Source: Engelhardtia mirabilis
Lineage (GTDB): Bacteria > Planctomycetota > UBA1135 > GCA-002686595
Assembly (NCBI GenBank): GCA_007751255.1
Contig: CP036296.1
Coordinates: 310,001-374,000, forward strand
Direction of reading: 5' to 3'
DNA: 64,000 nucleotides
The notes beneath the pieces are model-generated. The model did not search any database. It was not told where the DNA came from and worked only from the letters and a program-made list of their open reading frames with translations. A program made the translations under genes and the position numbers. The stretch's first letter is position 1, and every line of letters begins with the position of its first letter. This document shows, one piece after another, positions 58,508 to 64,000 of the stretch.

Positions 58508-60706
58508 CTACTTCAACTCGAAGCTGCCCTCGGGGACGTCCACGCCCAGCTCGGTCTGCCCGATCACGACGCGGATCTCGCCGATGATCGGATTGGCCAG
58601 CTCGATCTTGGTGGCGAAGGGCAGTTGCATGCCGGACACGTCGCGGAAGTCGCCGAACTCGGCGGACTGGCCCATGCGCCCCATGCCTGGGATCAACGCG
58701 AAGCTGTCCACCCGGCGCACCAGGCCGGTTTCGGCCTCGATGTAGAGGGTCGTGGCCGGGCCCGACGTGTCGCCGGCGCGCACGATCAGGACGTCCACGC
58801 CGTCGTCCGACAGGCGTTGGATCACGCGCAAGCTCGAGTGCCAGCGCGACAGGTCGCCGAAGTGGGCCAGGAGGTGGTCCGTGCGCGCCCATGCGGCACG
58901 TTCGCCCTCGAGCACCTCGAACTCCGTGGCCGAGGTCTCGGAGCGCAGAACCTCGCCGTCGAAGGCGACGCGTTCGAAGCTCTCGCCGGTGATGCTGTCG
59001 ACCCGAAAGCGGTCGGGCCAGGCGGTCAGGGTCGTGAGTTCGCCCTCCATGTTCACGCTGGCGATCTCGATCGTCCCCGTGCGCCGCATGGGCCCCAGGT
59101 CGGCGAGCAGGTCGAGCCGGTGGGCCGCCAGCACCTTGGCAACGACCTCCTCGGCCCCCGGCAGGTCCGCGTCGGGCTCGAAGCGGTACTCGCGGTGGTC
59201 GCCAATGGCGTAGCCCGTGACCTCCCCCGCTTCGCCGCGCTGGAAGGCCAGCACCGTGCCCGGGTTCATGCGGATCTTCCACTGATCCTCACCGGCGTAG
59301 TCGAGGGCGACCACCCCGCGGCCGAGGACCTCCAGGGCCAGCTCGTCTCCGTCCTCGATGATGCCCCGGTACAGGTCCTCGTCGTTCTCGCGGTAGTAGC
59401 CCAGGTAGTCGTCGTGGGGCGGGGCCAGCTGGTTGGGATCGAAGGGCGCGCCCAGGAACAGCTCGCCCAGGGCCTCCTCCACCTGCACGCCGGTCATGGT
59501 CCCGCGCGACTGGGTGAAGTAGAGCACCATCGCGCGGCTGTCGGGGAAGACCCAGGCGTGGGTGCCGTCGGAGCCGTTGTGGCCGAAGGCGACGACCTCG
59601 CGCTCCGCTTCCGCAGCGCCCTCCGCGGCGCCCTCTTCGGGCCGCGTCCACAGCTCCATCAGGTGCCCGTAGTCGACGCGCGCGCCCGGCAGGCCGGTGC
59701 CGGCCGGCAGGGGGAAGGGCCCCGGTCGCAGGGCCTTGCGCACGTAGGCCGGCCGGATCAAGCGCTCGCGCCCCGCGCGGCCCTTGTCCAGCCACAGCTG
59801 CATGAACAGGGCGTAGTCGTCGAGGGTCGCGTAGAGACCCTGGGAGCCGAGGAAGAAGGGAAACAGGGGCGGGTCCTGCGGACTCCAGAAGCGCTTCCAT
59901 TCGCCGGGCGCGCCCGCGTACTTGCTACAGGCGCGAGCCCGTAGGGCGTTGCCCTCGGTCATCAACAGCGTCGACTCCTCCATGCCCAGGGGCTCGAGGA
60001 TGCGCGCGCGCACGAAGTCCGCGGCGCTGCCGCCGCTCGCCACTTCGATCACGGCGGTCAGGGTGTCGGTGCCCTGGTCGCTGTACTGGAAGGCGCTGCC
60101 GGGCTCGAAGTCGAGGGTGTAGTCGGCACCCAGGGCGGCCACGGCCTGGATGTCGCCCAGGCTGGCCAGGTCCCGTCCCACCAAGAGGGAGTAGGGAAAG
60201 CCGCCGGTGTGCGTCATCAGGTGCTCGATCGTCACGTCGCGCAGGCCCTCGGCGTCGAAGTAGGGCAGGTACTTCGAGACCGGGTCGTCGAGCTCGACCA
60301 GGTCGTCACCGATCAGCATCCACAGGGCTGTGCCGATCAACGGCTTGGTCATCGAGCGCACGCAGAACACGCTGCCGGGCTCCATGGGCGTCTCGCTCTC
60401 GCGGTCGCGCCAGCCGTAGGCCCCGTGCAGGATCGAGCGACCGTTCACGATCACCTGCAGCTCGGCGCCGACCACCTGGCCCTGGTCGACGAAGCCCCGG
60501 ACCAGCGCTTCGAGTCGCGCCAGAGCTTCGGGCGACACGCCCTCGGCGATGGCCGTCGAGGCCGGGAAGGGCGACTCGTCGATCGGCTGGGCGGCGGCGA
60601 CACCTCCGTCGACCTGCGGGTCCTGCGCGGCGCCGGCTTGGAGGGCGACGGTCAGGGCGACCGCGAAGGTTGCGAAGGATCTGCGATGGAGGTGCGGGGT
60701 CGGCAT
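58508..60706 (-). CDS. Secreted serine hydrolase (beta-lactamase/PBP fold) with C-terminal domain
   Basis: The 732-aa protein starts at ATG 60706 with a signal peptide (FATFAVALTVALQAGAAQ). Residues 55-420 form a class C beta-lactamase-type fold with SxxK at 118-121 (VRSMTKP), YSD at 208-210 in place of YxN, and a GHNGSDGTH third motif. The last 300 residues are a beta-rich region probably binding a carbohydrate or peptide (SFALIPGMGRMGQSAEFGDFRDVSGMQLPFATKIELANPIIGEIRVVIGQ). Likely a hydrolase acting on peptides, esters or D-alanyl substrates; not necessarily an antibiotic lactamase. It follows the kinase gene by 46 bp on the same strand, probably cotranscribed. Confidence 0.88.
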   Translation of the reverse strand: MPTPHLHRRSFATFAVALTVALQAGAAQDPQVDGGVAAAQPIDESPFPASTAIAEGVSPEALARLEALVRGFVDQGQVVGAELQVIVNGRSILHGAYGWRDRESETPMEPGSVFCVRSMTKPLIGTALWMLIGDDLVELDDPVSKYLPYFDAEGLRDVTIEHLMTHTGGFPYSLLVGRDLASLGDIQAVAALGADYTLDFEPGSAFQYSDQGTDTLTAVIEVASGGSAADFVRARILEPLGMEESTLLMTEGNALRARACSKYAGAPGEWKRFWSPQDPPLFPFFLGSQGLYATLDDYALFMQLWLDKGRAGRERLIRPAYVRKALRPGPFPLPAGTGLPGARVDYGHLMELWTRPEEGAAEGAAEAEREVVAFGHNGSDGTHAWVFPDSRAMVLYFTQSRGTMTGVQVEEALGELFLGAPFDPNQLAPPHDDYLGYYRENDEDLYRGIIEDGDELALEVLGRGVVALDYAGEDQWKIRMNPGTVLAFQRGEAGEVTGYAIGDHREYRFEPDADLPGAEEVVAKVLAAHRLDLLADLGPMRRTGTIEIASVNMEGELTTLTAWPDRFRVDSITGESFERVAFDGEVLRSETSATEFEVLEGERAAWARTDHLLAHFGDLSRWHSSLRVIQRLSDDGVDVLIVRAGDTSGPATTLYIEAETGLVRRVDSFALIPGMGRMGQSAEFGDFRDVSGMQLPFATKIELANPIIGEIRVVIGQTELGVDVPEGSFELK

Positions 60707-60752
60707 CTGGGGGCTCGCGGACTCGGAGTCGGAAGGTTCGGGAGACAGGGGC

Positions 60753-63494
60753 TCAACCGCCGACGTCGGCGGAGGGTGTTCCTTCGACCACGGCCTCGAC
60801 CTCGCGCAGCAGCGCGGCGGCCTCCGTATCGAGGGCGCGATCGGCGTAGGTGGCGCGTAGCAGGGTGAGCTGCGCGGCAGCGACCTCGTCGTGGCCCAGA
60901 CGCGCGTGGGCCATGGCGCGAAAGGCGTGGTCGGCGGGCGCCATCTCGGCGGCCAGGCCACCTTGGATCGAGGTGAGCGACCCGGGCAGGCGGTCGAGGA
61001 GCTCCGCGGCCGCGGCGTTGTCACCCAGGCGATAGCGCGCCACGGCCTTGGCCGTCAGCATCGCCGGGTGCGTCGGCTCTTCGACGAGCGCGCGCTCGAC
61101 CGCGCCCGCGGCCAGGTCGTAGGACGCCCGCTCGAGGCCGGGCCGCAGCGCGAGCCGGTAGGCGATCACCACCAGGTTGTCGCGCAGGCTCTCGCGCTCG
61201 CCGATCGAGCGCCCCGCGTCGAGCAGCACCTGGTGGGCCTCGGCCAGGGCCTCGAGGGCGTCTTCGAGCAGGCCCCGCTCGGACATGCGCGAGGCGTAGT
61301 ACTTCAGGTTCGAGGCCAGGGCGTCGGCACCCCAGATCGGCCGCGCCAACTCGATCATCTCGCGCAGCATCCGGTCCGCCTCGACGATGCTGGCCCGGTC
61401 CTTGCGCGTGCGCACGATCTGGAACAGGGCGTCGTTGGCGGCGAGGTAGTAGGTGCCGCGCGCGTGGCCGCAGGCGCGGAAGCGCTCGATCGCCTCGCGC
61501 AGGTAGGGCTCGGCCTGCTCGGCCGCGCCGCGCTGGGCCAGGTAGGACCCCAGGCTCATGGCGGAGACCGCGACGATCGGACCCTGGTCCCCATAGAAGT
61601 CGCGCGTCTCGTCGTAGATCTGGCGCAGGGTCTCGATGGCGGACGAAGAGCCGCTGTTGACCTGCACGATCAGGCGCTGCTCGAGGGTGGTCAGGATGCG
61701 CGAGCCCGAGGGCGAGGAGCCGGCGCGCAACTGCTCCAGGGCCTCGCCGAAAAGGGCGTCGGCCTCCGCGAAGTCGCCGCGGTTCGCCAACAGGTCCGCC
61801 AGCTCGATGCGCGCTTCGTAGCCGGCCAGGCCCGGCGCGTCCGAGGCGCCCTCCAGCAGGGCCAGGGACCGGCGCAGGGACTGCTCGGCCTCGTCGTCTT
61901 CGCCTTGCAGGCGCAGCAGCTGGCCCAGGTGACCGAGCCCGATCGCGACGTTGGGGTGGTCCTCGCCGTGGACGCGCTGCCAGACGCCGAGGGACTCGCG
62001 GCACAGCTCCGTGGCGCGCGTGAAGTCGCCGGCGTCGTGCAACCGCTCGACCAGGGTGTCGAGCACGGCGGCGTAGGTCGCGTCCTCTTCGCCGAAGACC
62101 GCGCGCACGGTCGCCAGGACCGCCTCGACCTCCGCCGGGTCGGAGGCGCGCGCGGCGTCGGTCATGGCCAGCACGTCCTGCAGCGAGTCGCTGATCGCCT
62201 TCGAGCGGGCCACCTCGGCGCGCGCCTCGAGGTAGCCCGAGATGGTCCCGAACAAGCCCAGGCCCACGACCGCCAGCAGCACCAGCGCCGCCGCCGCCGC
62301 CCGCCTGTGGCGCCCGGTGAACTTCCGCAGGCGGTAGAACGAGCCCGGCGGCCCGGCCTCGACCGGCTTGTGCTCCAGGTGGCGCACCACGTCCTGGGCG
62401 AAGGAGGCCGCGGTCTCGTAACGCCGCGTGCGGTCCTTCTCCAGCGCCTTCATCACGATCCAGTCGAGGTCGCCGCGGAACAGGCGCGAGAGGCTGCCCG
62501 CGTCGCTGGCGCGGCTCTTGGCGATGCCGTCCGCGTCGGCGCCGAGTTTGCTGACGCGCGTGGACGGCGCGGGCGGCTCGTCCTCGCGGATCATGCGCGT
62601 CATCTCCTCGAACCCGGCCGTGCGCAGCTCGGTGGGGTCGACCGGCGTGGTGCCCGTCAGGAGTTGGTAGAGCAGCACGCCCAGGGCGTAGATGTCGCTG
62701 CGCGTGTCCACGTCCAGGCCGCTCATCTCGGCCTGCTCGGGGCTCATGTACTCGGGCGTGCCGATGACCTGGTGGAACTCGGTGAACAGGGTGCGCTCGG
62801 TCAGGCGCTGGTTGGTGGCCTTGGCCACGCCGAAGTCGATGATCTTGGGCACCGGCTGCCCGTCGTGGGAGGTCACCAGCACGTTGGCCGGCTTGAGGTC
62901 GCGGTGGATCACGCCCTTCTGGTGGGCGTGCTGCACCGCGCGGCAGACGTCGACGAACAGGCGCAGGCGTTCGTCGGTGGGCAGCTTGTGGGTGTCGCAG
63001 TACTTGTGGATCGCGACGCCGCGCACCAGCTCCATCACGAAGTAGGGCCGCCCGGCCTCGGTGGCGCCGGCGTCGAGCACCCGCGCGATGCAGGGGTGGT
63101 CCATCATCGCCAGGGCCTGGCGCTCGGCCTCGAAGCGGGCGATCACCTGCTTGGTGTCCATGCCCAGCTTGATCACCTTGAGCGCCACCTTGCGGGTCAC
63201 CGGCGAGGTCTGCTCGGCCATGTAGACCACGCCCATGCCCCCCTCGCCGATCTGCTGCAGCAGCTTGTAGGGCCCGATCCAGGCACCGGGGCCCTCGAAG
63301 CCGGGCTCCACGGCCGGGCTCTCGAGGAACTCGGCCGAGGCGTCGTGGGCCGCCAGCAGGGCGTCGACGCGGTCGCGCAGCTCGCGATCCTCGCCGCAGG
63401 CGCCGTCCAGGAAGGCCTCACGCTCGGGACCCGCCGCGCGCTCGCGGGAGGCGTGGAAGAGGGTCTCGAGGCGTTCTCGCTGTGCGGGGTCCAT
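60753..63494 (-). CDS. Transmembrane Ser/Thr protein kinase with C-terminal TPR-type domain
   Basis: The 913-aa protein has a short N-terminal region, then a kinase domain: G-loop GEGGMGVV at 83-90, Lys106, HRD at 197-199 (VIHRDLKPANVL), DFG at 220-222, and GTPEYMSPEQ. One membrane helix lies at about 399-421 (AAAAALVLLAVVGLGLFGTISG). The extracytoplasmic half carries tetratricopeptide-like repeats (for example VWQRVHGEDHPNVAIGLGHLGQLLRLQGEDDEAEQSLRRSL). Such STPK-TPR kinases are abundant in Planctomycetota. Probably senses an external ligand and phosphorylates unknown proteins. Confidence 0.93.
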   Translation of the reverse strand: MDPAQRERLETLFHASRERAAGPEREAFLDGACGEDRELRDRVDALLAAHDASAEFLESPAVEPGFEGPGAWIGPYKLLQQIGEGGMGVVYMAEQTSPVTRKVALKVIKLGMDTKQVIARFEAERQALAMMDHPCIARVLDAGATEAGRPYFVMELVRGVAIHKYCDTHKLPTDERLRLFVDVCRAVQHAHQKGVIHRDLKPANVLVTSHDGQPVPKIIDFGVAKATNQRLTERTLFTEFHQVIGTPEYMSPEQAEMSGLDVDTRSDIYALGVLLYQLLTGTTPVDPTELRTAGFEEMTRMIREDEPPAPSTRVSKLGADADGIAKSRASDAGSLSRLFRGDLDWIVMKALEKDRTRRYETAASFAQDVVRHLEHKPVEAGPPGSFYRLRKFTGRHRRAAAAALVLLAVVGLGLFGTISGYLEARAEVARSKAISDSLQDVLAMTDAARASDPAEVEAVLATVRAVFGEEDATYAAVLDTLVERLHDAGDFTRATELCRESLGVWQRVHGEDHPNVAIGLGHLGQLLRLQGEDDEAEQSLRRSLALLEGASDAPGLAGYEARIELADLLANRGDFAEADALFGEALEQLRAGSSPSGSRILTTLEQRLIVQVNSGSSSAIETLRQIYDETRDFYGDQGPIVAVSAMSLGSYLAQRGAAEQAEPYLREAIERFRACGHARGTYYLAANDALFQIVRTRKDRASIVEADRMLREMIELARPIWGADALASNLKYYASRMSERGLLEDALEALAEAHQVLLDAGRSIGERESLRDNLVVIAYRLALRPGLERASYDLAAGAVERALVEEPTHPAMLTAKAVARYRLGDNAAAAELLDRLPGSLTSIQGGLAAEMAPADHAFRAMAHARLGHDEVAAAQLTLLRATYADRALDTEAAALLREVEAVVEGTPSADVGG

Positions 63495-63732
63495 GGGGGT
63501 CAGCGTAGGTGCTGCGCGAACTCCTGCGCCGACCGGGGCTCGGCGGCCTCACGCATTCGGCGACAAATCTCGCGTCGGGTCCGCCCGCGCGACGGGAACG
63601 ATCTGGACCTTCGCTGCTCGCCACCGCGGCTGCGGCGCCCGCTGTCGATCGTGGGGTCCCCCTCGCGCCAATCGCGGCCTACGATCGCCCCGCCGGCGCG
63701 ACTCCACCCCGCGCCCGTCGCCGCAAATCCCC

Positions 63733-64000
63733 ATGACTTTCGACCACGCTTGGACTCCCACCGCGCCGCCCTGGGGCCAGACGGAGTCGGGCGACGAGCG
63801 CCGCGTGGGCGTCGAGATCGAGTTCATCGGCCCCGATGTGGCCCAGACCAGCTCGGCATTGCTGCCGGTCCTCGGGGGCCGTCTGGACGTCGTCAGTCGC
63901 TACGAGCACGTGATCCGCGGCGACGAGGCGGGGCCCTGGAGGGTGGAGCTCGACTTCGCCTATCTCCGCGATCGGGCGCGCGACCAGGCCGCGGCCGAGC
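63733..64000 (+). CDS. Putative amidoligase (partial, N-terminus)
   Basis: Only 89 codons lie in the window. From ATG 63733, the sequence MTFDHAWTPTAPPWGQTES is followed by RRVGVEIEFIGPDVAQTSSALLPVLGG and WRVELDFAY, which matches the start of the amidoligase/glutamine-synthetase-like fold (GVEIEF, then W-x-V-E-x-D). Amidoligases join amino groups to carboxylates in small peptide-like products, often in clusters with a gamma-glutamyl cyclotransferase-like partner; none is visible here. Truncated at the window end. Confidence 0.65.
   Translation, partial: MTFDHAWTPTAPPWGQTESGDERRVGVEIEFIGPDVAQTSSALLPVLGGRLDVVSRYEHVIRGDEAGPWRVELDFAYLRDRARDQAAAE

Overview
The window is one GC-rich (estimated near 70%) bacterial chromosomal segment, densely coded on both strands. 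Several traits point to a member of the Planctomycetota, probably one of the deep lineages with many secreted beta-propeller and beta-helix proteins. These are a Ser/Thr kinase with a C-terminal TPR half, an ECF sigma factor fused through a membrane helix to an extracytoplasmic domain, a Tat-exported Gfo/Idh/MocA protein, VCBS/FG-GAP propellers, a five-haem cytochrome with a broad secretome, and almost no Shine-Dalgarno sequences. This assignment is inference; there is no rRNA, tRNA or phylogenetic marker here. No CRISPR array, prophage or classical insertion sequence was seen.

Layout. 1-7.4 kb: a partial secreted alpha/beta hydrolase, then a two-gene NAD-linked formate dehydrogenase whose catalytic subunit reads through an in-frame UGA as selenocysteine, then an AAA/DUF4143 ATPase. 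7.5-19.6 kb: a LURP-one-like protein, a membrane-anchored surface protein, three beta-helix proteins (two in tandem), a DUF481 protein, a lipoprotein, a lipase-like hydrolase and the sigma factor fusion. 19.8-27.8 kb: a 14-repeat VCBS protein, ApbE, a Gfo/Idh oxidoreductase, a hybrid histidine kinase and a DsbA-like oxidoreductase. 27.8-34.8 kb: a PadR-ABC-FtsX operon, a peptidase-like hydrolase, a small secreted protein and a lipoprotein methyltransferase, interspersed with three copies of a long near-perfect palindrome. 34.8-40.6 kb: an RND efflux operon and an unknown cytoplasmic protein. 40.8-50.2 kb: a 7-repeat FG-GAP_2 protein, a pentahaem cytochrome, CIA30-DUF4174, a double EEP lipoprotein, a thioredoxin-permease pair and an MscS channel. 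50.3-52.9 kb: PPK2, an aminoglycoside acetyltransferase-like GNAT, and an ArsR-SRPBCC unit ending in a decayed alkD. 53-64 kb: secreted propeller proteins, a nitronate-monooxygenase-like enzyme, a kinase-serine hydrolase pair and a partial amidoligase.

The two strongest observations are (1) the selenoprotein formate dehydrogenase, with a bacterial SECIS hairpin whose GGUCU loop lies 19-23 nt after the UGA, and (2) an apparently undescribed family of about 145-160 bp palindromes at 27808, 33242 and 33934. Their arms differ between copies by paired changes that keep base pairing. Copies 2 and 3 have opposite orientation and bracket a single small secreted-protein gene. Smaller points include an ArsR operator that covers its own start codon, a deleted and frameshifted alkD remnant, and propeller repeat counts of 7, 7, 7 and 14.
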